From CAZAQS01 sp964486825 (GTDB taxonomy: Bacteria; Chloroflexota; Anaerolineae; Anaerolineales; UBA4823), in the NCBI GenBank assembly GCA_964486825.1, contig CAZAQS010000002.1, positions 4,597-68,596 of the forward strand: DNA of 64,000 nt, written 5' to 3'. The notes under the pieces were generated by a model. It was not told where the DNA came from and made no database searches. It saw only the letters and a list, made by a program, of their open reading frames with translations. This document shows, in pieces, positions 8,099 to 15,701 of the stretch; positions within the stretch are counted from its first letter, which is position 1; every line of letters starts with the position of its first letter. A program made the position numbers and the translations under genes.

Positions 8099-8749
8099 CT
8101 AAGGTTTTTGGGCAAGCACCTGCCAGTTGGAGAAGAACTGCTGTGCACACCGGTTCTCAAAATAGCCTTCATCCTTCGATCTGGAGAGCAATACAAAATC
8201 CCTAAGCAGCTCATCCAGGTCGGCTTCATTGCTGAAATAGTGCATATCTCCGGGAATGATCGACTTCGTTGACAGGTAAGTATGTGGAGCAGCTTCTTCT
8301 CCGAAGCCATACTTTCCGTCTTCCCGGCTGGGGCATGTAAAGTAGAACAAGCCCCCGGGTTTTAGCAACCGGAACACATATTGGATTGCAGCCTCAAACT
8401 GTTCCCGGTAACCGTGATAGATGACGTTGTAGCTCAGTACAATATCGAAGAATTCTTTGGGAAGGCGCGGGTCGAGCACATCTCCGTGCAGTGTCTGGGT
8501 ATCTAAACCCAGCTGGCTTGCCCAATCCCTCAAGTGTTTTACGGCTGTTTTAGAGCCGTCGATCGCCGTGACCTTGAAACCGGCCTGGGCAAAAGCGATC
8601 GCATGCCGTCCCAAACCGCACCCCAGGTCCAGGACCTGTGCTCTTTCATGAGGAGAATTTGCCCCGATCAGCTCAAGCACTTCCTGGGTAGGCTCCTCCC
8701 ACCATTGGCGTTTCTCCGAGTTGCTCCAAAATTGATCCCAGAGCGTCAT
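8099..8749 (-). CDS. class I SAM-dependent methyltransferase (TehB-like)
   Basis: A 216-residue Rossmann methyltransferase. Motif I is VLDLGCGLGRHAIAFA (about residues 39-54), followed by an acidic VTAIDGS (motif II), a GDVLDPRL segment and a LKPGGLFYFTCPS strand (motif post-I/III). These bind S-adenosylmethionine. The size and motif order resemble TehB/UbiE-type small-molecule methyltransferases, but the acceptor substrate is unknown. The ATG at 8749 follows AAGGAG. A small membrane-protein gene lies 52 bases upstream on the same strand, so they may share a transcript. Confidence 0.75.
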   Translation of the reverse strand: MTLWDQFWSNSEKRQWWEEPTQEVLELIGANSPHERAQVLDLGCGLGRHAIAFAQAGFKVTAIDGSKTAVKHLRDWASQLGLDTQTLHGDVLDPRLPKEFFDIVLSYNVIYHGYREQFEAAIQYVFRLLKPGGLFYFTCPSREDGKYGFGEEAAPHTYLSTKSIIPGDMHYFSNEADLDELLRDFVLLSRSKDEGYFENRCAQQFFSNWQVLAQKP

Positions 8750-8801
8750 GAATTTATCTCCTTTTCATATGCGGGAAGCATTATTCGAAAACCACTCATC
8801 T

Positions 8802-9182
8802 CTATGACCCGATTCGGATTAAGCCTTCCAGCCCCGAGAAAAGCTCGTAAAGGCTGAGCAGCGCCAGGATGAACAAAACGACAAACAACATAACCATCGG
8901 CCACTGCCCTTTTTGAGCGAAATAACCAGGACTGTTGATCAGGGTATACAGAAGCATCCCCAGACCCAGCAAGGCCAAAGGGTAACCCACCAGGCTCTGT
9001 GCCAGCAATGCAACCCCGGCTAGGACCAGGACTGCTGCGGTCAGGAATTCTGCTACCAGATGAAAACCGATGCGAATTGGTTCGCTAGATAACTCAGCGA
9101 CATTCCGTTTAACCAGGGATACGCCCCACTGGCCTATCATTAGCACCCCAACAGCTATCGAAAATATGGCTGTATACAGCAT
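8802..9182 (-). CDS. small membrane protein, 4 TM segments
   Basis: A 126-residue integral membrane protein with four hydrophobic segments (about residues 4-22, 41-65, 67-84 and 93-114) and short polar loops. No family is recognised. Its ATG at 9182 follows a GGGAGG ribosome site, supporting translation. It lies upstream of the TehB-like methyltransferase on the minus strand with a 52-base gap. No catalytic residues stand out. Confidence 0.6.
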   Translation of the reverse strand: MLYTAIFSIAVGVLMIGQWGVSLVKRNVAELSSEPIRIGFHLVAEFLTAAVLVLAGVALLAQSLVGYPLALLGLGMLLYTLINSPGYFAQKGQWPMVMLFVVLFILALLSLYELFSGLEGLIRIGS

Positions 9183-9364
9183 ATGCCCTCCCAGTTATCC
9201 ATTTCTACGTAAAATTTTGTTCAGACCTTTGATGTACTATTATAGCTAATCGGTTTATAATTTTCCCTCCAGGAAAATCTTTCGCCTACGTTCTACTTTA
9301 CCAGGCAGGCCCGAAGGAGTGGTGGACTAACTTAGGCAGATTTGGATCAGGTGTTTCAGCAAAG

Positions 9365-10123
9365 ATGAAATTCGAAGATCATTTTTCGAGATTAGCGCGT
9401 GAATATTCAATCTACAGGCCCCAATACCCGGAGGCGCTTTTTAAATTTCTGGCAGGCGTCGCTCCGGAAACCGGCCTGGCATGGGATTGCGGGACCGGAA
9501 ACGGGCAAGCAGCTTTGCAACTGGCCGAGCACTTCCAGAGAGTTTACGCTACAGATGCAAGCTCCAAGCAAATAGAACAGGCGGCAGCATACCCAGGGGT
9601 TGAGTTTAAAGTCGAATCTGCAGATAATGTATCTCTGGAGTCGAATAGTGTTGATCTAGTGACTGTGGCTGTTGCTGTACATTGGTTCAACCTGGCCGAG
9701 TTTTACCGGGAGGTCAATCGAGTGTTAAAACCAGCCGGCGTCCTGGCAGTCTGGACCTACCACCTGCCTCAGATCGAGCCTGCTATTGACCAGGTAATTT
9801 ATACGTACTATCGATCTGTTTTGGGGAAATACTGGCCCGAACGCATCCGGTACGTGGATGAGAAATATGAAACGCTTCCTTTTCCTTACCAGGAATTCAA
9901 GCCGCCTCCTTTTGAGATGCATGCTGTGTGGGATTTAAACCGGTTAGTTGGTTTTTTGAGCAGCTGGTCGGCTGTGAATGGATATCAAGAGAAGCATGGA
10001 AGCCATCCTTTGGAGGCAATTTGGAAGGATTTGAGATCGGCCTGGGGCAAAGAGCATGTCAAGCGAGAGGTGCGCTGGGAGCTGTATATGCGCTCGGGCA
10101 GGAAAGTCGATTCAAAGGCATAG
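9365..10123 (+). CDS. class I SAM-dependent methyltransferase
   Basis: A 252-residue protein opening FEDHFSRLAREYSIYRPQYP, the start typical of the Methyltransf_11-type family that includes trans-aconitate-like methyltransferases. Motif I is WDCGTGNGQAALQLA (about residues 39-53), with ATDAS as motif II, VDLVTVAVAVHWF as motif post-II and RVLKPAGVLAVW as motif III. The acceptor is unknown. The ribosome site before ATG 9365 is weak. The C-terminal half is aromatic-rich and probably forms the substrate lid. An ABM-like gene follows 55 bases downstream on the same strand. Confidence 0.75.
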   Translation: MKFEDHFSRLAREYSIYRPQYPEALFKFLAGVAPETGLAWDCGTGNGQAALQLAEHFQRVYATDASSKQIEQAAAYPGVEFKVESADNVSLESNSVDLVTVAVAVHWFNLAEFYREVNRVLKPAGVLAVWTYHLPQIEPAIDQVIYTYYRSVLGKYWPERIRYVDEKYETLPFPYQEFKPPPFEMHAVWDLNRLVGFLSSWSAVNGYQEKHGSHPLEAIWKDLRSAWGKEHVKREVRWELYMRSGRKVDSKA

Positions 10124-10178
10124 GATTAAGAATTCATACTTTGGTTTTTCTTGGTTTCATAATCTGGAGGAAAATGAG

Positions 10179-10496
10179 ATGATCAGTCGAGTTTGGCACG
10201 GCTGGACGAAGCCGGAAAACGCAGATGCATACCAAAGCCTGCTTCTATCTGAGATTTTTGAGGGTATTCAAAACCGGGATATTGACGGCTATTGCGGTAT
10301 TGAGCTTTACCGTCGAGAGGATGGGGAAGAGGTGGAGTTTGTCACGCTCATGAAGTTCGATTCACTTGATGCAGTACGCGCATTTGCAGGGGAAGATTAT
10401 GAGGTTGCCGTTGTTCCTCCCAAGGCTCGCTCTTTGTTGGCTCACTTCGACCAACGCTCCCAGCATTATGAAGTCATACAGGAAATGAAAGCTTGA
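10179..10496 (+). CDS. antibiotic-biosynthesis-monooxygenase (ABM)-like small protein
   Basis: A 105-residue protein with the ferredoxin-like alpha/beta pattern of small ABM-domain proteins: MISRVWHGWTKPENADAYQS at the start, then a GYCGIELYRRE strand and VEFVTLMKFDSLDAVRAF. Related proteins include quinol monooxygenases and haem-degrading enzymes, but many have no known reaction. A longer frame extends upstream through the methyltransferase end. GGAGG at 10166-10170 supports the start at ATG 10179. Confidence 0.65.
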   Translation: MISRVWHGWTKPENADAYQSLLLSEIFEGIQNRDIDGYCGIELYRREDGEEVEFVTLMKFDSLDAVRAFAGEDYEVAVVPPKARSLLAHFDQRSQHYEVIQEMKA

Positions 10497-10801
10497 TCGC
10501 CTGGAACCCCAAGATCAGCACGAGCAGCAAGATGAAATATGTCCTTAAGGTATGCAAACAGCTCCAGGCTCAGCAATAAGCAATTATAAGGAAACCCACC
10601 CGCAGTCAAGAAAGCCAGGCCGGTGGCGGACCGATAATTGGCGCCCTCCCCTGGCCTTAATTCCAATATTGAACGGCCCCAGCCACTTTATGCCGGGTCA
10701 ATTTCCGGGACCGCAGGCCACTCCTAGGAAGACAGATACTGAGTGTGGCCGGGAACTCGATATAGGTTATCGATCTAAAGTTGTATGAGGAGGATTATTT
10801 A
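10497..10801. other. intergenic region without a supportable gene
   Basis: No convincing gene lies here. Short open frames on both strands have poor codon patterns. On the minus strand near 10500-10620 a degenerate hydrophobic stretch could be a decayed membrane-protein gene, but this is weak. The stretch ends in a strong AGGAGG ribosome site (10788-10793) serving the stub at 10802. Confidence 0.4.
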
Positions 10802-10840
10802 ATGGATACAAAGGATGCGGTAGACAAAGTCGACAATTAA
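10802..10840 (+). pseudogene. 12-codon gene stub with strong ribosome site
   Basis: A perfect AGGAGG (10788-10793) sits 8 bases before ATG 10802. The frame reads MDTKDAVDKVDN and stops at TAA 10838-10840, exactly where the tRNA-Val half-copy begins. A strong start signal on so short a frame suggests a gene whose body was lost when the duplicated segment arrived. A genuine 12-residue peptide is the alternative. Confidence 0.4.
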
Positions 10841-10936
10841 ATACCAAAGGCCTCGCGAACGAACCACGAGGCCCTCAGTCGGCGAGGTGGGCGCGGAGGG
10901 ACTCGAACCCAGCGCGCAGCCCCGCACGGATGTGAA
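10840..10936 (-). pseudogene. partial duplicate of tRNA-Val 3' half plus terminator
   Basis: Bases 10840-10911 repeat 10953-11024 at an offset of 113 with two mismatches. They cover the tRNA T-arm, the acceptor 3' strand and the downstream terminator hairpin. The similarity then breaks and resumes for CACGGATGTGAA (10925-10936; the real tRNA has it at 11031-11042). The 5' half of the tRNA is absent, so no functional tRNA can form. Its own hairpin (GGCCTCG...CGAGGCC) is intact. Confidence 0.7.
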
Positions 10937-10958
10937 TTCGGAAAACGGTATTAATACC

Positions 10959-10987
10959 AAAGGCCCCGCGGACGAACCACGAGGCCC
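10959..10987 (-). terminator. tRNA-Val terminator hairpin
   Basis: On the minus strand the segment reads GGGCCTCG, an 11-base loop, then CGGGGCC followed by TTTGGTATT. It lies about 15 bases beyond the tRNA 3' end, as expected for an intrinsic terminator. The T-tract is interrupted. A sister copy lies at 10846-10874. Confidence 0.55.
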
Positions 10988-11000
10988 TCAGTCGGCGAGG

Positions 11001-11074
11001 TGGGCGCGGAGGGACTCGAACCCACGACCTCACGGATGTGAACCGTGCACTCTAACCAGCTGAGCTACGCGCCC
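11001..11074 (-). tRNA. tRNA-Val, anticodon CAC
   Basis: On the minus strand a complete 74-base cloverleaf is visible. The acceptor pair is GGGCGCG (11074-11068) with CGCGCCC (11008-11002), followed by discriminator A73. The D-arm has GCTCAGCTGGTTAGAGT. The anticodon stem is CACGG/CCGTG around loop TTCACAT, giving anticodon CAC for valine GUG. The T-loop is TTCGAGT. One T-stem position appears to be a T-T mismatch. The 3' CCA is not encoded (CCT follows). A strong promoter precedes it and a hairpin terminator follows. A partial copy of the 3' half lies downstream. Confidence 0.93.
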
Positions 11075-11088
11075 CGACTGTGGCGCAA

Positions 11089-11117
11089 ATTATAGTGTAG
11101 TGTAAGCGTGATTGCAA
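11089..11117 (-). promoter_or_regulatory. promoter of tRNA-Val
   Basis: Minus-strand TTGCAA (11117-11112), 17 bases, TATAAT (11094-11089). The -10 ends 15 bases before the tRNA 5' end, which suits transcription of a tRNA with a short leader. Confidence 0.7.
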
Positions 11118-11134
11118 GGGTATTGAGGACATAT

Positions 11135-11174
11135 ACGAAAACAGGCTCATGGATCTCCATGGACCTGTTTTCGT
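11135..11174. terminator. long perfect hairpin downstream of the five-module lipoprotein gene
   Basis: ACGAAAACAGG (11135-11145) and CCTGTTTTCGT (11164-11174) pair perfectly, and the loop itself contains CATGGA/TCCATG complementarity. The structure lies 15 bases past the stop of the minus-strand lipoprotein gene and just upstream of the tRNA promoter. It probably terminates or insulates transcription. Confidence 0.6.
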
Positions 11175-11188
11175 TATCATGCCCTGGT

Positions 11189-13264
11189 TTACTTCTCTTC
11201 GGAACCGGTAATCAACCACCAACCATCGATCTTTTCCATGCTAACCAACATGGGGGAGGGGGCGTCTTGCCCTTCGAAATAACGCTCTACTTCCAGGCTT
11301 GCCCTGTCTCCCTCTACTTTAACCTCTCCTACCTCTACCTTCGTGGGAAGCTGTACGGTAAGCAGGATAGGGTTCTTACCCTCCATCATGTGGCTTTCAA
11401 GTGCTGATGCTACATCTTTTAGGTAATCCAAAGAGAGATAAGCTTTAGGCTCGAAGCCATAAACAACCTGCGGGTCTCTCTCCGAGCGCAGCAAGTTTAT
11501 ATACCAGTTATAGAACTTGCCCGCCGTCAGCTCTGGTGTGTTCTCGAAATAGACGGTTACGTTATCGATCTTCCAGTAAGGTCCTTCGGCCACCAGGGTG
11601 ACCAGGAGGCCTTGCGCGTCGGCGTCTTGGTTTCCCATGCTTAGGTTGCGCAGGAACACGCGCGCTCTGCTCGCGCCGGGTTTGTCACTGGTGGTTTCGT
11701 AGACTTTTTCCACGTCGAAGGCGTAGAAATCCTCTTGTGCCATCATAATCGGGTCGTAGCCACCGCCTCCGGATTTGGCGAATTCCTCCCGCAGGGCACT
11801 TACTTGTTCTACGTATCTACCGGTTACCAGGCCGGTGCCAGGGTAGGCTTCGCCAGCATGAGGAGTTCGGCAGCCAGTGGTTCCTTCCAGGCAGCCCTGG
11901 TACCAGGTATAGAAGGCTTTGACCGTCCCCTCTGGGCTGAACGAGCAGGCCACATCCTCGATCTTCCATTCATCTCCGCTCCCCCCAGGTCGGGTCAAGT
12001 CTACGGTGAAGATATGCCCGGGGAAGCTGGTACGAACGACGATCGACGCACCTTTGGCCTCACCGTACGGGGAAAGCTTCTCAACGAAGAAGCCGTCTGG
12101 GGTGACGTGGGTGGGAACGTCCTGGGCGCACAAAATTGGATCATAGCCCGGGTCTCTCTGGTCTAGCCTGGCTTTGAAGGATTCGGCAAGGTAGGGCGAA
12201 TCCTGGTAGGCCTTGTCCACCAGTGGATTATTGAAATTCCCGTCGGGATCCGCTTTTGTATACTCCAGATACCACCCGTAGAAAGCCTCCACCACTTCGG
12301 TTGGGTTGAGAGGGGCTTCCTCCAGGCTCGTATCCACGATCACCCATGCGCCGTTCGATTTCTCCAGGTGCACAACGAGAGGCTGAGGCCCTGAGCTGTA
12401 AAAATAACGCCACAGGTACACACTGGCCTTGTCCCCCCTGATCACGGGTTCCTCCAATATCGAGCCTCCAGAGGGGATATCCCAGGAAAGTACAAAGGGG
12501 TCAGGTCCACCCTGGGCTTCAGCCACTCGCTGGATGAACGATTCGCTCAAGTACTCGCTCGATTTGTATGTCCCATCCTGGAGTGGATTCCCGCCCTCCC
12601 GGTAGATACCGAGATACCAATCGTAGAACAGCCTCGTAACCCCGGCAGGTGTGGCGATATTTTCCGGGCGGATATCCTCTATCTTCCAACCGGCTTCTGT
12701 CAAAACCAGGTCCAGGGTTGCGCCGGCCCAAGAGGGCAAATCGTATCCGGTGTACTTGACTGCGATCGTCGCGGCCTGCTCATTCACGGAAACCGGCTCC
12801 AGGTTGAAATCCTTAAGGAAGCCCCAATTATGCATCAGGGGATCGAAGATGCCGCGTTCCAGGACGGGTACTGCCAGGACCTCATCGACCCTGGTGATAT
12901 AGGCTTCTGTAAAAAGATCTACCTGCTTGTGGATGCCTTCTTCGAAAGGATAGAGGATCTCTCCGCTGGGGGTTTGGTTGTCCTCCAGGTAGGCGATATA
13001 CCAGCCCATGAACGCCTCTGCGCTTCCAAGCGCGTCTGGCCCAACCTGATCAGGAGGGGTTGGCATCTGAGATGATTTTGGAGCGGGTTCACTTAATTGG
13101 CTAGGCTTTGAGCTGGATGACGCATTGCTTCTTGAGGGAACGTCGACGATCTCTACCTTATCGGCTGGCGCTACAACCTCAATAGCGGCCCCTTGTTGGA
13201 CGCATCCTGTTAGCAATAAGAATGCGATTAAAACCAGCCACGGAAGATGGAACTTCATTTTCAT
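11189..13264 (-). CDS. lipoprotein with five tandem FYxWY modules (DUF3828-like)
   Basis: A 691-residue exported lipoprotein. The signal peptide ends in the lipobox LLTGC (Cys about residue 21), followed by a Ser/Pro-rich stretch. Five related modules of about 110-130 residues follow. Each opens with a variant of FYxWY (MGWYIAY, FYDWYLG, FYGWYLE, FYTWYQG, FYNWYIN), continues with a YLxxSFxxRV-like helix and a DPxx segment, and ends with a W(K/V/L)I strand. The pattern resembles DUF3828/YbjP-type NTF2-like domains. Function is unknown; binding of small ligands or partners outside the membrane is inferred. The ATG at 13264 is favoured over 13270 by its spacing to AGGAG. Confidence 0.7.
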   Translation of the reverse strand: MKMKFHLPWLVLIAFLLLTGCVQQGAAIEVVAPADKVEIVDVPSRSNASSSSKPSQLSEPAPKSSQMPTPPDQVGPDALGSAEAFMGWYIAYLEDNQTPSGEILYPFEEGIHKQVDLFTEAYITRVDEVLAVPVLERGIFDPLMHNWGFLKDFNLEPVSVNEQAATIAVKYTGYDLPSWAGATLDLVLTEAGWKIEDIRPENIATPAGVTRLFYDWYLGIYREGGNPLQDGTYKSSEYLSESFIQRVAEAQGGPDPFVLSWDIPSGGSILEEPVIRGDKASVYLWRYFYSSGPQPLVVHLEKSNGAWVIVDTSLEEAPLNPTEVVEAFYGWYLEYTKADPDGNFNNPLVDKAYQDSPYLAESFKARLDQRDPGYDPILCAQDVPTHVTPDGFFVEKLSPYGEAKGASIVVRTSFPGHIFTVDLTRPGGSGDEWKIEDVACSFSPEGTVKAFYTWYQGCLEGTTGCRTPHAGEAYPGTGLVTGRYVEQVSALREEFAKSGGGGYDPIMMAQEDFYAFDVEKVYETTSDKPGASRARVFLRNLSMGNQDADAQGLLVTLVAEGPYWKIDNVTVYFENTPELTAGKFYNWYINLLRSERDPQVVYGFEPKAYLSLDYLKDVASALESHMMEGKNPILLTVQLPTKVEVGEVKVEGDRASLEVERYFEGQDAPSPMLVSMEKIDGWWLITGSEEK

Positions 13265-13476
13265 GGTCATATCTCCTGTTCTTTGAGATTAGCTAAAACA
13301 CAATAACCAGCATAGGCTTTATTACCTGCCTGTTTTCTACACTATACAACTAAGTCTTCCCGGGTACACCAGGCAAATGGGTAATCTATCTCCTGGTCAG
13401 TTGGAGAGTATTTATGAAGGATTAATGTAATATTTTCCTCATTACAGTTTGCTCGAATGCTCATTAGGAAAATCCC

Positions 13477-13505
13477 TTGCCTGTCGCTACCAGGCAAGTT
13501 ATAAT
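13477..13505 (+). promoter_or_regulatory. promoter of the riboflavin transport operon
   Basis: TTGCCT (13477-13482), 17 bases, TATAAT (13500-13505), placed 20 bases before the 5' base of the FMN riboswitch. The spacing suits transcription starting just before the aptamer P1 stem. Confidence 0.65.
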
Positions 13506-13524
13506 AATAACAATCGTATAAGAT

Positions 13525-13678
13525 AACCTTCGGGGCAGGGTGAGGGGTGGACGAGGTGTCCACTACCAATTCCCGATCGGCGGTAAAGCCCGCGAGCGCA
13601 AGGCGAAAAGTACTCGCCCAACGTGCATGATCCGGTGAAACTCCGGGGCCGACGGTACAGTCCGGATGAAAGAAGGTT
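13525..13678 (+). ncRNA. FMN riboswitch (RFN element)
   Basis: The 154-base segment carries the RFN consensus blocks in order: P1 5' arm AACCTTCGGGGCAGGGTGA, CCCGATCGGCGGTAAAGCCCGCGAGC, ATCCGGTGAAACTCCGGGGCC, GACGGTACAGTCCGGATGAAAGAAGGTT. P1 closes as AACCTTC (13525-13531) with GAAGGTT (13672-13678). FMN binding to such aptamers lowers expression of riboflavin genes. A terminator hairpin at 13755-13788 and a competing GCCTGA/TCAGGC pairing just downstream suggest control by transcription termination of the following ABC transporter operon. Confidence 0.95.
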
Positions 13679-13754
13679 AATGCCTGAGCATGGTATTGCG
13701 CGTAATCAAGCTTTGTCGCGTAAAGCGCCTGCTCTTCAGGCATACTGGAACCCT

Positions 13755-13788
13755 GCCCCAAACATATAGTTTTGGGGCGTTTGTTTTT
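13755..13788 (+). terminator. riboswitch-controlled intrinsic terminator
   Basis: GCCCCAAA (13755-13762) pairs with TTTGGGGC (13771-13778) around an 8-base loop, followed by GTTTGTTTTT. Upstream, TGCCTGA (about 13681-13689) can pair with TCAGGCA (about 13736-13742), which may form part of the regulatory switch between aptamer and terminator. Confidence 0.8.
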
Positions 13789-13865
13789 AATCGCAATTTG
13801 ACCTTCATGGAGAGGGTTTTCAGATCCTTCAGGCTTTATGAAGCCAAGGAAAAGAGGATAGTTTT

Positions 13866-14702
13866 ATGGAAACGAGCATGTTCAGGAAAATCCCACAACG
13901 CTCGATACGGGGAATACGGCGACACTCGCCTTTCATCTTGATATTCTCTATAGGCCTGGCCATCCTCTTCTGGCAATTGTTGATAGAGTTTCGCGGCTAT
14001 GCGCCTTATATCCTGCCTTCTCCAGGGCAGGTATGGGCGCGCTTTGTGCAGGCGTTATTGGATGGCACCCTTGTAAGGCATGGGATGGTGACGTTATCGG
14101 AAGTATTGGCGGGGTTGGCTTTAGGCGTCAGCGCAGCTACCACGCTGGGCTACCTGTTGGCCAAGTCTCCACAACTTGAGCGCTTCCTCTCGCCCTATAT
14201 TGTTGCCAGCCAATCGGTACCGATTGTAGCCATCGCTCCCCTGCTCGTCATCTGGTTTGGGACGGGTTTGTATTCCAAGGTGTTGATCTGTGCGTTGATC
14301 GTTTTCTTTCCGGTGTTGATCAATACGGTCGTTGGGATGCGTTCGGTTCCCGAAAACCTGCGCGAACTTATGCGCTCGTTGCAGGCAACCCGCTGGCAGA
14401 CTTTCACCATGCTTGAAGTGCCCGCCTCCTTGCCGGTTTTTTTAGGCGGATTGCGGATTGGAGCCACGCTCTCTGTGATTGGGGCGGTAGTGGGCGAGTT
14501 CGTCGGTTCGGACCGAGGTCTTGGTTTTTTGATCAGCGTCGGACGGGGTTTATACGATACCTCCCTGGTATTTGTGGCTGTCTTTACATTGATTGTCATG
14601 GCTATGAGTTTATACGGATTGGTGCTCCTCATAGAAACACGTCTGCTTTCCTGGCAAAAACGACCAGGCCAGGCTATCTCAACAAATGTAGGAGTTGAAT
14701 AA
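13866..14702 (+). CDS. ribX: riboflavin ABC transporter permease (RibX-like)
   Basis: A 278-residue inner-membrane permease of the NitT/TauT/SsuC type with about six hydrophobic segments. The EAA loop reads RELMRSLQATRWQTFTMLEVPASLPVFLGGLRIG, here broken into segments around residues 165-200, and contacts the ATPase. Family members import nitrate, sulfonates or thiamine precursors. The FMN riboswitch directly upstream points to riboflavin, as in the RibXY systems known from Chloroflexus relatives. ATG 13866 follows an AGAGGA site. The stop is one base from the ribY start. Confidence 0.8.
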   Translation: METSMFRKIPQRSIRGIRRHSPFILIFSIGLAILFWQLLIEFRGYAPYILPSPGQVWARFVQALLDGTLVRHGMVTLSEVLAGLALGVSAATTLGYLLAKSPQLERFLSPYIVASQSVPIVAIAPLLVIWFGTGLYSKVLICALIVFFPVLINTVVGMRSVPENLRELMRSLQATRWQTFTMLEVPASLPVFLGGLRIGATLSVIGAVVGEFVGSDRGLGFLISVGRGLYDTSLVFVAVFTLIVMAMSLYGLVLLIETRLLSWQKRPGQAISTNVGVE

Positions 14703-14703
14703 G

Positions 14704-15694
14704 ATGTCCCGCCATCCCATGCCACTGTTTACCCTGATCTTCGCCCTGTTGTTTTCTGCTTGTGCGGGACCGGCGGCAGCTCCAGCCACTGCTGAGCTTA
14801 CCCGAGTTCGTCTTCCGATGGGGTATATTCCGAATGTCCAATATGCTCCCTTCTATGTAGCTGTGGACAAAGGCTATTTTCGGGATGAAGGCATCGAGTT
14901 AGAGTTCGATTACAGCTTCGAAACGGATGGGATGGCATTGGTAGGCGTTAATAACCTTCAGTTCAGCCTTGCCTCCGGAGAGCAGATCTTGCTGGCCCGC
15001 TCTCAAGGTCTGCCCGTTGTCTATGTATATGGGTGGTGGCATGACTATCCTGTCTCGATTGCTGCCAAAGCGGGAAGCGGCATCGATACACCTGCAGAGC
15101 TGCGCGGGATGCGCATAGGAGTACCGATTTTGGCAGGGGCCAGCTATGTAGGCCTGCGCGCCATCCTGGCTGCCAATGGCCTGGAGGAGAGCGACGTAAA
15201 GCTGGAAGTGACCGGTTTCAACCAGGTTGAGGCTTTGATTTCAGACCAGGTGGACGCCGTAGTCGTGTACACCAATAACGAGCCTGTGCAGCTGCGGGCC
15301 AGGGGAGTGGAGGTGAACGAGTTCCGCGTTGTAGACTACGTTCACCTGGCCTCGAATGGCATCGTCACCAATGAGGTGACCATGCAGGAGAATCCGGATC
15401 TGATAAGACGAATGGCTCGTGCACTGACACGAGGGATCGTCGATACTTTGCAAGACCCAGACGAGGCTTTCGAGATTTGCAAGAAATTTGGAAGGCCTGG
15501 CCCAGGCAGACCAGGACATCCAGGCTGTTCAAAAAGAGGTCCTGGCTACCTCGATCACTTTTTGGCAGAGCGATACATTGGGCAGGACCGACCGCGAGGC
15601 CTGGGAAAATATGCAGTCCGTTTTGCTTGAAATGGGTTTAATTCCTGAGCCTATCGACCTGGATCGGGCTTTCAGCAACGACTATCTGGAGTAA
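14704..15694 (+). CDS. ribY: riboflavin-binding lipoprotein (RibY-like), frameshifted near 15484-15491
   Basis: An exported NMT1/THI5-like substrate-binding lipoprotein of about 330 residues when read through a one-base shift. The signal peptide ends at ALLFSAC (Cys about residue 18). PMGYIPNVQYAPFYVAVDKG opens the ligand-binding domain. The first frame is good to DEAFEICKKF at 15489, then degenerates into a Gly/Pro/Arg-rich tail to 15630. The proper C-terminus (EGLAQADQDIQAVQKE... to SNDYLE) continues from 15488 in the next frame to 15694. Skipping one base within AAATTTGG restores the protein. This may be a mutation or a sequencing error. The start at 14704 is preferred to TTG 14695 because of AGGAG at 14689-14694. 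Confidence 0.8.
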
Positions 15695-15701
15695 GTAATT
15701 A

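Noticed and set aside
10552..10788. Plus-strand frame before the tRNA region
   Set aside because: Low-complexity Pro/Arg/Gly content without ribosome site or similarity.
13342..13761. A 139-codon open frame on the minus strand
   Set aside because: It lies antisense to the FMN riboswitch and its promoter and terminator; its residues simply mirror conserved aptamer blocks.
15488..15694. A separate 68-codon gene after ribY
   Set aside because: It is the C-terminus of the same binding protein in another frame, not an independent gene.
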